A stretch of DNA of 39,817 bases from NCBI GenBank assembly GCA_947476475.1, contig CANJQT010000026.1, forward strand, positions 1 to 39,817, written 5' to 3'. Each line of letters starts with the position of its first letter. The stretch's first letter is position 1. Of this stretch, positions 16,387 to 24,545 are shown in pieces. Source of the DNA: Paracoccaceae bacterium. Lineage in GTDB: Bacteria; Pseudomonadota; Alphaproteobacteria; Rhodobacterales; Rhodobacteraceae. The notes under the pieces are model-generated. The model made no database searches, was not told the origin of the DNA, and worked only from the letters and a program-made list of their open reading frames with translations. Both the position numbers and the translations under genes were made by a program.

Positions 16387-17655
16387 ATGTTATTTGAAAT
16401 CCTGATCGTCGCGTTCCTGACAATCCTGAATGGTGTCCTGTCGATGTCCGAACTGGCCATCGTCTCTGCCCGGCCAACACGGCTGAAGGTGATGGCCGAT
16501 CAGGGGCGGGCGGGCGCGCACACGGCGCTGGCGCTTCAGGATCATCCGGGACGGTTCCTTTCGACCGTGCAGATCGGCATCACGCTGGTCGGCGTCATCG
16601 CCGGTGCATTCTCCGGCGCCACCCTGGGCGAGCGGCTGTCACAATATCTTCAGGCCACCGGTTTCTCCCTGTCGGTGGCCAATACGCTGGGCGTCGGCAT
16701 CGTGGTCGCGGCCATCACCTATCTGTCGCTGATCGTGGGCGAACTGGTGCCCAAGCAGATCGCGCTGAAGAACCCCGAAGGGGTGGCGGTGCGCATGGCC
16801 CCGCCGATGGCGCTGCTGGCGACGATCACCACACCTGTGGTCTGGGTGCTGGACATGTCGGGGCGCGGGCTTTTGTTCCTTTTGCGCCAGTCGCGCGTGT
16901 CGGCCGAGGAGATGACCGACGAGGAAGTGAAGCTGACCATCGCCGAGGCCGAAACGGCGGGTGTCCTGTCATCGGACGAACGCGAGATGATCGCCGGCGT
17001 CATGCGGGTGGCGGACCGCACCGCGCGCGCCCTGATGACCCCGCGCACCGATGTCGAAATGATCGACCTTACCGCGGGCGCCAGTGCCGCTCAGAAGCTG
17101 GCGCGCGAAACCGGCAAGGCGATCTTGCCGGTGGCGGACGGATCGCCCGATGCGATTATCGGCGTCATCCCTGTGCGCGACCTCTTGCTGTGGAAGCCCT
17201 CTGCCAGCGATCTGCGCAGTCTGGTGCGCGAAGTCCCGATCGTCATCGACATCGCCGACGCGCGTCAGGTGATCGTGAAGCTGCGCGAAAGTGCCGCCAA
17301 CATGGTGCTGGTCTTTGATGAATACGGCCATTTCGAAGGGGTGATCACCCCTATGGACGTGTTGGAAGGGATCACCGGTTCCTTCGACAGCGCCGATGAA
17401 GAAGAACCCGATATGGTGGTGCGCGAAGATGGCAGCTTCCTTGTGTCAGGGTCGATGGCCGCCGACGAATTCGTTGACCGGATGGGCCTGCGCCTGTCCG
17501 ATGACGGCGATTATGAAACCGTGGCAGGCCTCGTGCTGGACGCCTTGGGCCATATTCCAAAACTGGGCGAAAAGCTGCGGGTCCAGAACCTTGAAATCGA
17601 GGTGATCGATCTGGATGGGTTCCGTATCGACAAACTCCTCGTGTCCCAGCATTGA
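16387..17655 (+). CDS. CNNM/CorC-type membrane protein (DUF21 - CBS pair - CorC_HlyC), hemolysin family
   Basis: This 422-residue protein has an N-terminal DUF21/CNNM membrane domain (about 1-190), two CBS domains (about 205-330, starting ALMTPRTDVEMIDL and ending VFDEYGHFEGVITPMDVLEGI) and a C-terminal CorC_HlyC domain (about 345-422, ending GFRIDKLLV). Family members take part in Mg2+ or Co2+ efflux; the old name hemolysin is not functionally supported. It is a single-gene unit followed by a double hairpin element. Two other divalent cation transporters (MgtE, CorA) lie nearby. Confidence 0.9.
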   Translation: MLFEILIVAFLTILNGVLSMSELAIVSARPTRLKVMADQGRAGAHTALALQDHPGRFLSTVQIGITLVGVIAGAFSGATLGERLSQYLQATGFSLSVANTLGVGIVVAAITYLSLIVGELVPKQIALKNPEGVAVRMAPPMALLATITTPVVWVLDMSGRGLLFLLRQSRVSAEEMTDEEVKLTIAEAETAGVLSSDEREMIAGVMRVADRTARALMTPRTDVEMIDLTAGASAAQKLARETGKAILPVADGSPDAIIGVIPVRDLLLWKPSASDLRSLVREVPIVIDIADARQVIVKLRESAANMVLVFDEYGHFEGVITPMDVLEGITGSFDSADEEEPDMVVREDGSFLVSGSMAADEFVDRMGLRLSDDGDYETVAGLVLDALGHIPKLGEKLRVQNLEIEVIDLDGFRIDKLLVSQH

Positions 17656-17679
17656 AGCGCCGCGCCGAGGTGGGGCGCA

Positions 17680-17699
17680 AATTCCTTCCTGAAGGAATT
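17680..17699. repeat. Inverted repeat AATTCCTTC/GAAGGAATT
   Basis: A 9-bp perfect inverted repeat with a 2-base centre lies just after the CNNM gene. It shares the core CCTTC/GAAGG with the next palindrome at 17703-17724. I recall similar paired palindromes in Rhodobacterales genomes. It may be a mobile intergenic palindrome or half of a terminator. Confidence 0.5.
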
Positions 17700-17702
17700 C
17701 TC

Positions 17703-17726
17703 AAAAACCTTCTTGAAGGTTTTTGG
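17703..17726 (+). terminator. Terminator-like palindrome after the CNNM gene
   Basis: AAAAACCTTC (17703-17712) and GAAGGTTTTT (17715-17724) form a perfect 10-bp inverted repeat. It ends in a T-run on the plus strand and, read the other way, also ends in T's, so it could terminate in both directions. It lies 47 bases after the CNNM stop and 120 bases before aroQ. Confidence 0.65.
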
Positions 17727-17845
17727 CCATCGACCCGGGCAAGGATGCAACATCCGCCCTTCCCCCGAACCACGACGCGACGCCACGGGTTGCGGGCTTG
17801 CGCCAATTCACCGATGATCGGCCCGACCCAGCTTGCAGGCAGACA

Positions 17846-18283
17846 ATGAAACCCATTCTGGTACTGAACGGCCCGAACCTGAACCTTCTGGGCACCCGCG
17901 AGCCCGGGATCTATGGCCACGAAACCCTTGCCGATGTCGAAGCTCTTTGCGCGGCCACCGCCACAGCTGCGGGCCATACGGTGCGCTGCAACCAGTCGAA
18001 CCGCGAATATGAGCTGATCGACTGGATCCACGCGGCGCGCGCCGATGCCGCCGCCATCGTCATCAACCCCGGCGCCTTCACTCATACGTCAGTGGCACTT
18101 CTTGATGCGCTCTCAGCCTTTGAAGGGCCGGTGATCGAGGTGCATATTTCCAACATCCACAAGCGCGAGCCTTTTCGCCACCATTCCTATGTCTCGGGCC
18201 GGGCTGATGCGGTCATCGCCGGGGCCGGGGTTCAGGGCTATGCCTTTGCGGTGATGCGGGCCGTCCGTTTGCTTGGCGCATAG
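17846..18283 (+). CDS. aroQ: Type II 3-dehydroquinate dehydratase
   Basis: This 145-residue enzyme dehydrates 3-dehydroquinate to 3-dehydroshikimate in the shikimate pathway. It has [18 protein letters not shown] (Arg18 and catalytic Tyr23), NPGAFTHTS, and [16 protein letters not shown] with the catalytic histidine and substrate-binding residues. Length is that of the dodecameric type II family. The start at 17846 matches the family N-terminus; upstream in-frame codons cross the terminator element. It stands alone, convergent with corA. Shikimate flux would also feed the chorismate-using genes at the right end, but no link is shown. Confidence 0.94.
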   Translation: MKPILVLNGPNLNLLGTREPGIYGHETLADVEALCAATATAAGHTVRCNQSNREYELIDWIHAARADAAAIVINPGAFTHTSVALLDALSAFEGPVIEVHISNIHKREPFRHHSYVSGRADAVIAGAGVQGYAFAVMRAVRLLGA

Positions 18284-18543
18284 GTTTTCAGGCCCCGGAC
18301 AGAAAGTCCGCCCCCCGGTCCGGCAGATAAGATGACGGCACAACCAGACATCGCGCCAGCCGCTCTGCCCCCTGTTGCCACCCGCCAAACCGTAAAAATC
18401 CGGTTAAAGAATAAATTCAAACCATTGATTTAAATTTATATTCCAGTTTGTCCGAGTTCGGACAAACTTGGATCACCCTCCATCCAGCAGGTTTGACTGA
18501 CCAGAATTGGCAGGGCGATCCCCAAGCCTCATCAGGCGCCCCT
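18284..18543. other. Intergenic region with an AT-rich island between convergent aroQ and corA
   Basis: The region holds a small hairpin (CGGAC 18296-18300, GTCCG 18306-18310), then an AT-rich stretch of about 45 bases (about 18396-18443) that stands out from the GC-rich surroundings, then the 10-bp palindrome described separately. No convincing coding frame was found. The AT-rich stretch could hold a promoter for a small or antisense RNA; this is speculation. Confidence 0.4.
18445..18468. promoter_or_regulatory. Long perfect palindrome between convergent genes
   Basis: AGTTTGTCCG (18445-18454) and CGGACAAACT (18459-18468) are perfect 10-bp arms around AGTT. No T-run follows on either strand. 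The form is that of a repressor operator or a stable RNA hairpin. No gene start lies close by, so its target is unclear. Confidence 0.5.
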
Positions 18544-19503
18544 TCAAAGCCAGTTCTTCCATTTGAAGAAGAAATAGGTCACCAGCGCCGATCCTACCAT
18601 CATCCCGATCGACGCCGGATAACCCCAATTGCTGTCAAGTTCGGGCATGTTGTGAAAGTTCATCCCGTAAACCGAGGCGATCAGCGTCGGCGGCAGGAAC
18701 AGGACCGCAACCACCGAAAGGATCCGCACTGTCATGTTCTGCGCCAGATTGACCATGCCAAGGGTGGCATCGGTTGCGTGTTGCAGCCGACCGCCCAGAA
18801 AATCGGCATGCACCTCCAGCGCCTGAAGGTCGCGCAGCCGGGATTTTGCCTGCGCCCGCAGCGGGCGGGCAGCGGGCGTGTCCTCCAGCGTCTGACCATA
18901 ATAGGCCAATGCCCGTTCCAGCGTCATCAGCCCCAGCCGCACCCGGCCCAGCACCTCGCCTTGCGCGCCGATGGTCGCCAGCGCCTTTTGCAGCACGCTT
19001 GGCTTTTGGCTGGCATCGCCATTGAATACCGCCCGCGAAGACAGGTCCAGCGACCGACCAACGTTTTCAAGCAAGTCCGCCTGACGACCAAGGATTTCCT
19101 CGATCAGCCCAAGAAAGACATGGTTGACCGTGGCGCAGCCGACCGAAGATTTTTCCGCCCGTCCGCCGAACGTCTCGAACGGGCGCGGCGCGTGGTGGCG
19201 CACGGTGACCAGCCGCGAAGGCCCGGTGATGAAGGTCACCGGCATGCTGGCCTGATCCTTGTCAAGGGTCTGGCCGGGCAGGATGGCGGTCATGTGGTCC
19301 AGACCATTTTCGCGGTAAAGCCGGTTCGAGATTTCAATCTCTTCCATATCCGCCAGCGTCGGCACCGCCAGCCCCAGCGCCTCGACCAAAGCGGTCTGTT
19401 CGGGCGTAGGGCGGTAAAGGTCGATCCAGACGGCATCCGCAACGGGCGATCCCTGCGGCAGAAGTTTCAGCCCTGCCCCGTCACGGCCATAAAGAAACAT
19501 CAT
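18544..19503 (-). CDS. corA: CorA-family divalent cation transporter
   Basis: This 319-residue protein has a soluble alpha/beta N-terminal domain and a long helical stalk. Two C-terminal membrane segments follow (ILSVVAVLFLPPTLIASVYGMNF and IGMMVGSALVTYFFFKWKNWL). The loop signature YGMNFHNMPE carries the GMN motif of CorA pores for Mg2+, Co2+ or Ni2+; the acidic residue in the loop fits the MPEL/MPE type. The start at 19503 has GGGGGAG 7 bases upstream. The frame stays open to 19659, but that extension lacks a site and overlaps the divergent promoter region. Confidence 0.92.
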   Translation of the reverse strand: MMFLYGRDGAGLKLLPQGSPVADAVWIDLYRPTPEQTALVEALGLAVPTLADMEEIEISNRLYRENGLDHMTAILPGQTLDKDQASMPVTFITGPSRLVTVRHHAPRPFETFGGRAEKSSVGCATVNHVFLGLIEEILGRQADLLENVGRSLDLSSRAVFNGDASQKPSVLQKALATIGAQGEVLGRVRLGLMTLERALAYYGQTLEDTPAARPLRAQAKSRLRDLQALEVHADFLGGRLQHATDATLGMVNLAQNMTVRILSVVAVLFLPPTLIASVYGMNFHNMPELDSNWGYPASIGMMVGSALVTYFFFKWKNWL

Positions 19504-19661
19504 CGCCAGACTCCCCCACAGCCGATCTTGCCTTAGCTTTCCAGAATGCCGACGCCCTTCGGCCGCGTCGAGGTGAAATAGCGCAATCCACTCCCAAACC
19601 TGCTGCACAGAGTTGCCAAGCGGGCGCACCGCCCCTAACTCTGGCTCAAAAGGATTCAATC

Positions 19662-20156
19662 ATGGAAGCGCTGACACCAGGACCCGATCAAGCGCGCGCC
19701 TTTCGCAATGCACTGGGGCGATATGCGACGGGCGTGACAGTGGTAACCGCAAATGGCGCAGACGGGCCGGTGGCCATGACGGCCAACAGTTTCACTGCCT
19801 TGTCGCTGGATCCGCCGCTGGTGCTGTGGTGCCCGGCCCTGCGGTCAGCGCGGTTTGCAGCCCTGTCTGCGGCGCAGCATTTCGCCATCCATGTGCTCGC
19901 CCACGACCAGCTGGATCTGGGGATGCATTTTGCGCGCTCGGGGAACGACTTCTCACCATGGCCCCACCGCCCCACTCCGGAAGGCGCACCGGGGCTGGAC
20001 GGCGTTCTGGCGCGTTTCGATTGCGCACTGCATGCACAACATGAGGGCGGCGATCATGCCATCATCGTCGGCCGGGTCTTGCGCGCCAGCTTCCGCGATG
20101 GCGCGCCGCTGCTGTTTTGGGGCGGGCTGTATGGCGACTTCCTGAAGCACGACTAG
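19662..20156 (+). CDS. Flavin reductase family protein
   Basis: This 164-residue FMN-binding split-barrel protein resembles the NAD(P)H:flavin oxidoreductase component of two-component monooxygenases (RutF, HpaC). Typical segments are FRNALGRYATGVTVVTA, MTANSFTALSLDPPLVLWC and HAIIVGRVL. It would supply reduced flavin to a partner oxygenase. No partner is adjacent; the flavin enzymes near the right end carry their own NAD(P)H-using domains and probably do not need it. AAGGA lies before the ATG. Divergent from corA. Confidence 0.87.
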   Translation: MEALTPGPDQARAFRNALGRYATGVTVVTANGADGPVAMTANSFTALSLDPPLVLWCPALRSARFAALSAAQHFAIHVLAHDQLDLGMHFARSGNDFSPWPHRPTPEGAPGLDGVLARFDCALHAQHEGGDHAIIVGRVLRASFRDGAPLLFWGGLYGDFLKHD

Positions 20157-20687
20157 AACAGGTATCCGGTCCGGCGGCACCCTGTCACCCTCGGGACTTC
20201 GATGAATGCCGATCCGCACCGGACCAATGCGCACCTGCAGTTGAAACCGCCCCGGCCATGCGGGGTCTGCGGACTGGTCGGCAGAGGGGGCACCGCTGTC
20301 TTTCGTGGTCCCATTCTGTCCGGCTTGCGCAACAAAAGGGCCGTTCATCCCAGCGCGCCCTGGCGGCGTTGTCAGCCGTTTTTGCCGACATGGCGGGCCA
20401 TTCGTTCATGCATTCAAGATTTGGTCAAATCAAGAAACAGGACGGACGCCCCACTCGGTCTTTTTATCGCTCAATGTTCTGAAAACTTCATTTCTGAGGA
20501 CATGACCGCCATTCGGGCGGACAGCAGACAAACTTCCGCCCCATTTTTCGAAGGAAACTGACTGTACCGATCAGGGAAACAACCTTCGATCGATCAGGGG
20601 TCTTGAGTGGGTTCCAACGGCTCAACCGTCGGGGTGCGTGGGAACATCAGGGAAGCCTGTCTGCGAGTATCGAGGTAAGGACGCGAC
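20157..20687. other. 531-base non-coding region upstream of the kinase gene
   Basis: No convincing gene was found; a possible 119-codon frame starting at 20202 has no recognisable family and an unusual composition. The stretch includes a short motif at 20440-20460 related to one at 32741-32760, a small CCGCC/GGCGG hairpin near 20509-20523, and two GGAAAC boxes shortly before the kinase gene. Such a long leader suggests complex control of the kinase operon. Confidence 0.5.
20440..20460. repeat. Motif related to 32741-32760
   Basis: GGACGGACGCCCCACTCGGTC agrees with GGACGGGCGCCCCTTCGGTC at 32741-32760 in 18 of 21 aligned positions. Both are preceded by a TTC...TTTG..TCAAA stretch. TTTTT follows this copy on the plus strand, so it might belong to a terminator. 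Both copies lie in the long gene-free stretches on either side of the kinase/GTPase region. Confidence 0.4.
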
Positions 20688-22565
20688 ATGGGACCACAGA
20701 CGCTTGCCAGGGACGAGGCGACGGAGCAGGAGTTTGTCGACGAACTCAAGCCCGGAACGCGCCTTCTTCAGGGGCAGTATACTGTCACCCGGTTCCTCAA
20801 CAGCGGCGGTTTCGGCATCACTTATGTGGCGAAAGACAGTCTGGGCCGCGAGGTCGTGATCAAGGAGTGTTTTCCGGGGGCGTTCTGCCAGCGCAGCAAA
20901 GCGATTGTGGCTGCGCGGTCGCCCGCGCATCAGGCCGAATTCAAATCCATCGTGAACCTCTTTGTGCAGGAAGCCCACAACCTGTCCAAGCTGGTCCACC
21001 CCAACATCGTCGGTGTCCATCAGGTGTTCGAGGACAATGACACAGCCTATATGGCGATTGACTATATCAAGGGCAGCGACCTGCTGGACATGATCGAAGA
21101 CAAGTCCATCACGCTTGCACCTTCAAACATTGTCGCGATGACGCACAAGCTTCTGAATGCAGTGGCCTTCATTCATTCGAATGGCATTTTGCACCGCGAC
21201 ATATCGCCCGACAACATCCTGATCAACGAAAAGGCCGAGCCAATTCTGATCGATTTCGGTGCGGCCCGGCAGGAAGCCAGTCGGGCTAGCCGGGCGCTTT
21301 CAGCGCTGCGTGTCGTAAAGGATGGCTACTCGCCGCAAGAGCTTTACATCGCCGGAAGCGAACAGGGGCCGTGGAGCGACCTTTATGCGCTTGGGGCGTC
21401 GATGTACCACGCGATCACCGGAGAACCACCCACCAACAGTCAAGCTCGACTTGCCGCCATCGTCGAAGGCAAGGACGACCCGCAAGTGCGACTTGCCGGA
21501 CGTTTTCCCCATTATCCGGACGGATTTCTTGAAGCCATCGACATGGCCATGAGCACGCTTCCACGCAAGCGGATCCAGTCTGCGAACGACTGGCTGGCAA
21601 TGCTTGAAAAGCGCCCCGTACAGACCAACACCGAAAACATCGACAGCCTTGTGATGGCGATGGTCGCGGCGGATCAGGCGAGCAAAGCGGAAGAGGCACA
21701 AGCCAAAGTCGCAGAGCAGCTTGGCAAGGCACAAGATGTGGCCGTTCCACCTTCGGTTGTCGGCACGGCGGCGGTGGGGACGGCGGCGGTGGGGACGGCG
21801 GCGGTGACACTTGCCCCCGATTACCGGGCAAAGCCAAACCGAGGGCTTTGGTTTGGCTTTGCTGCGGTATTGGTGCTTGGTCTTGGCGGATTCTTCTACA
21901 TGAGCACCGCGTCCGGCAACGGCGCACTACAGATATCAGCACCAGCCCCGCAGGCAGTTGCACCCGTCAATCTGGTCAATCTGGCAATCTGGGATGTTGA
22001 CCTGCCGTTCAAGACGACCGAGGGCGTAGATGGCGACGCGGCATTTGCCACCATCACCGACATTCGCAAAGAGGCTGATCTGACCCTGTATGGCACCTGG
22101 ATCCGGAAGGGCGTGGAAATTCACGCCATCAATGACGATCCGGTCACGAAAGGCCAAAGTGCTGCGGCACTGATCCTGAAGGCATTCAAGCTGGACCCCG
22201 ATGGGTTGGTGCGCGCGGCTGTGCTGATCAGGAAACCATCGGGTTCGGCCAAAAAACGCGTCGAACTGGCCCTGCCGGCCATCAGGCGCATCGGCCTGTT
22301 CGGCATGGTTGGCCTTGAAAGCCGCATTGTTGACGGTGAATGGGAAACGGTTGTGACCGGGCTTCAGGAGGGGTCTGCCAGCCCGCTTCAGATCGGAGAC
22401 ATTCTTTTGGGCGAGGCCCAAAGCAAGTCCCGTTTCAACACCGCCAAGGCGCTTGAGGAAAACATGGAATCGCTGGGGGCAAAAGGGATCACCAAGATCG
22501 TCTTTGACGTCGAGCGCGCCGGAACAACCATGCAGGTGACAGTCGATGCAGGTGTGCAAGGGTAA
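20688..22565 (+). CDS. Membrane-anchored Ser/Thr protein kinase with C-terminal PDZ-like region
   Basis: This 625-residue kinase has a Hanks-type domain at about 28-310. It shows the glycine loop NSGGFG (39-43), VIKE with Lys59, HRDISPDN (His169, Asp171, Asn176), DFG (189-191) and the substrate-lobe motif SPQELY. The insert after Lys59, ECFPGAFCQR, fits a bacterial kinase subgroup with KEYFP-type motifs. A linker with three GTAAV repeats leads to one membrane segment (about 387-405). The last 80 residues (GLQEGSASPLQIGDILLGEA) resemble a PDZ fold, probably periplasmic. AAGGA lies 6 bases before the ATG. It heads a kinase-FHA-PP2C trio. Confidence 0.9.
   Translation: MGPQTLARDEATEQEFVDELKPGTRLLQGQYTVTRFLNSGGFGITYVAKDSLGREVVIKECFPGAFCQRSKAIVAARSPAHQAEFKSIVNLFVQEAHNLSKLVHPNIVGVHQVFEDNDTAYMAIDYIKGSDLLDMIEDKSITLAPSNIVAMTHKLLNAVAFIHSNGILHRDISPDNILINEKAEPILIDFGAARQEASRASRALSALRVVKDGYSPQELYIAGSEQGPWSDLYALGASMYHAITGEPPTNSQARLAAIVEGKDDPQVRLAGRFPHYPDGFLEAIDMAMSTLPRKRIQSANDWLAMLEKRPVQTNTENIDSLVMAMVAADQASKAEEAQAKVAEQLGKAQDVAVPPSVVGTAAVGTAAVGTAAVTLAPDYRAKPNRGLWFGFAAVLVLGLGGFFYMSTASGNGALQISAPAPQAVAPVNLVNLAIWDVDLPFKTTEGVDGDAAFATITDIRKEADLTLYGTWIRKGVEIHAINDDPVTKGQSAAALILKAFKLDPDGLVRAAVLIRKPSGSAKKRVELALPAIRRIGLFGMVGLESRIVDGEWETVVTGLQEGSASPLQIGDILLGEAQSKSRFNTAKALEENMESLGAKGITKIVFDVERAGTTMQVTVDAGVQG
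21762..21806 (+). repeat. Three tandem 15-bp repeats inside the kinase gene
   Basis: Three copies of GG(C/G)ACGGCGGCGGTG, the last two identical, encode (GTAAV)x3 at kinase residues 359-373, just before the membrane segment. Because the unit is a multiple of three, copy changes would lengthen or shorten the linker without a frameshift. Confidence 0.9.
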
Positions 22566-22691
22566 CTATCCGTGACCATCAGAAACCGCGCTGCGGCGGA
22601 AAAATGATGCAAAGAAGAACCGAGGGCAGCGCCCGGACTCACCTCCGGTCTGACCACTGAAAGAAGACCCGAACGGGAAAAGGAAGAAGAC

Positions 22692-23699
22692 ATGAGACTT
22701 GGGCAGTTGGTTGGTTTTGGTGAGAAGCGGTTTTCGTTTGATCTGGTTTCGCGCAAAAAACCCGCTGCGGAACCCGCAGCACTTGACAGCGTTGAACCGT
22801 TCGAGTCGCTGATCCTGAGGCGTATGCCTTCTGATCCGGCGGCTGCAGAAGAAGGATTTGTCGAGCCTGACGCAGTTGAGCCGGAGGCCGAGGAACAGGC
22901 TGTTTCGGTCGAGGTTGCAGACGCGCAAGAACCTGCCCCGGAAAGTGTGCCTGAGCCAGCCCCGCAGCCAGCAGAGATAGTGGAAATGGAAGAAGCAGCC
23001 TTGGCGCCGATGGCAGAGAGCCCTGCCCCGGCCACGCTTGCGGGCATGGTCGAGGCCAACATCGTGTCCCCCGAATCCGTTATTGCGGCCCTGACCCGGG
23101 CCAACAACGCGGGAGTGGAGCAAGCCGCCATCCCAGCCGCGCCGACCCTGGCCATGCAGGCAGCCGCCGCGCCTGCGGCCCTGCCTGAAGTGGCCGCGCC
23201 AACCGTAGTCGCGCCGATTGCAGAACCCGCTGAACCTGCAAGGCGCACGACAAGCCGCGTCAAAACCACTTTCCTTGGCTTCGACCGCTCGGGCACGCGG
23301 ACAGAAGATGTCTTTGCCAAGGAAACCGCCATTCGCGCCAATCCCAACCGATCGGAATTTCCGTTTGGCTGGGTGGTGGTGGTTGATGGCCCCGGGCGCG
23401 GCACCTCTTTTGCCATTCAGGATGGCGTCTCGCAGATCGGGCGGGGCGACGATCAGATGATCCAGCTGGATTTCGGTGACATGGGCATTTCACGCACCAA
23501 CCACGCGGCCATCGCCTTTGATGGAGAGGCACGGCAGTTCTTCCTAGGCCATGGTGGCAAAGCCAATATCGTGCGACTGAATGGAAGACCGGTTTTGTCA
23601 ACCGAACCATTGCGGCATGGCGACACGATACGGATTGGCGAGACGACCCTGCGTTTCATCGCCTTTTGTGGCGAAGAGTTTGTCTGGGACAACATCTGA
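22692..23699 (+). CDS. FHA-domain protein
   Basis: This 335-residue protein has an N-terminal conserved stretch (MRLGQLVGFGEKRFSFDL), a long low-complexity region rich in Ala, Pro and Glu (about 25-190), and a C-terminal FHA domain (about 226-328). The phosphothreonine-binding residues are visible: IGRGDD with Arg251, GISRTNHAAI with Ser267 and His271, and VRLNGRPV. It should bind threonine-phosphorylated partners, most simply targets of the adjacent kinase. AAGGAAG precedes the ATG. The PP2C gene starts 14 bases downstream; 126 bases separate it from the kinase gene. Confidence 0.88.
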   Translation: MRLGQLVGFGEKRFSFDLVSRKKPAAEPAALDSVEPFESLILRRMPSDPAAAEEGFVEPDAVEPEAEEQAVSVEVADAQEPAPESVPEPAPQPAEIVEMEEAALAPMAESPAPATLAGMVEANIVSPESVIAALTRANNAGVEQAAIPAAPTLAMQAAAAPAALPEVAAPTVVAPIAEPAEPARRTTSRVKTTFLGFDRSGTRTEDVFAKETAIRANPNRSEFPFGWVVVVDGPGRGTSFAIQDGVSQIGRGDDQMIQLDFGDMGISRTNHAAIAFDGEARQFFLGHGGKANIVRLNGRPVLSTEPLRHGDTIRIGETTLRFIAFCGEEFVWDNI

Positions 23700-23713
23700 A
23701 AAAGGGTCGGGAT

Positions 23714-24481
23714 ATGAATTACGATGTCGCAACAGCCCTGAGCAAAGGTAAACGGGATTACCAGGAAGATGCCGTGACCACGGCCTTTCTAAGCGATCAG
23801 CCAATGGGCTTCGCAGTTCTGGCCGATGGCATGGGCGGTCATGCCGCGGGGGATGTGGCCAGCAATCTGGTGGTCACGGAATTTGCACGCAACCTGAGTG
23901 CCAGACTGGACAAGGCAAGCCTGCTGGCCAGCGACATTCCCGCCATGCTGAAGGAAGCGACCACCCATGCCAATGCCTCGATCGCGTCCTATGTGGCACG
24001 CAACCGCGAGGTTGAGGGGATGGGGGCCACGTTGATCGGCTCTGTTCTGGTCAGCAACAAGCTTTACTGGGTATCGGTCGGCGACTCGCCACTTTATGTT
24101 TTCAACAAGGACGGGTTGCGCCAGATAAATGAAGACCATTCGCTGGCGCCGCAGATCGACATGATGGTGCGTACCGGCATGATGGATCCCGAAGTGGGGC
24201 GCAATCATCCTGACCGCAATTGCCTGACCTCGGTTCTGATGGGCACCACTATCCCGCGCATGGATTGCGGAAAGGCGCCGGTGGAACTGATGCCGGGTGA
24301 CATCGTCATCGCCTCTAGCGACGGCTTGCAGTTTCTGACCGACGACGAAATTCAGGATGTGGTCGAGCGTCACAAACAGGACAGTAGCGCCATTTTGGCC
24401 AGTGCCCTTCTTGCCTGCGTGCAATCGCTTGAAGATCCCGATCAGGACAATGTTTCGGTCGCGGTGATCAAGGCAGGCTGA
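23714..24481 (+). CDS. PP2C-family Ser/Thr protein phosphatase
   Basis: This 255-residue metal-dependent phosphatase would reverse the neighbouring kinase. Motifs are RDYQEDA (14-20), VLADGMGGHAAGD (35-47, metal Asp38), GATLIGSVL, VSVGDSPLYVF with the GDS motif, SSDGLQFL and DQDNVSVAV (Asp245, Asn246). It is a single soluble catalytic domain like PppA/Stp1. The ATG at 23714 matches the family N-terminus; the frame stays open upstream into the FHA gene. It converges on the third GTPase gene with 64 bases between stops and no clear terminator. Confidence 0.93.
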   Translation: MNYDVATALSKGKRDYQEDAVTTAFLSDQPMGFAVLADGMGGHAAGDVASNLVVTEFARNLSARLDKASLLASDIPAMLKEATTHANASIASYVARNREVEGMGATLIGSVLVSNKLYWVSVGDSPLYVFNKDGLRQINEDHSLAPQIDMMVRTGMMDPEVGRNHPDRNCLTSVLMGTTIPRMDCGKAPVELMPGDIVIASSDGLQFLTDDEIQDVVERHKQDSSAILASALLACVQSLEDPDQDNVSVAVIKAG

Positions 24482-24545
24482 ACCGCAAAAGGCCGGTGCT
24501 TGCGCATCCGCCCGCTGTCAGGCTGCCAAAGAAGTGACGATCAAC

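Noticed and set aside
18448-19536. Open frame of 362 codons on the plus strand
   Set aside because: It lies almost wholly opposite corA, starts with TTG inside a palindrome and has the His/Arg/Gln-rich composition of an antisense frame.
20202-20561. 119-codon frame after the flavin reductase gene
   Set aside because: It has no recognisable domain, no good ribosome site and an irregular Cys/Pro/Arg-rich composition; treated as non-coding leader.
22388-23416. Ser/Ala-rich frame of 342 codons on the minus strand
   Set aside because: It is the complement of the kinase end and FHA gene; its composition mirrors the Ala/Pro/Glu-rich FHA linker.
20688-24481. Part of a type VI secretion locus
   Set aside because: Kinase/FHA/PP2C trios do occur there, but no tss, hcp, vgrG or clpV gene is present in the window.
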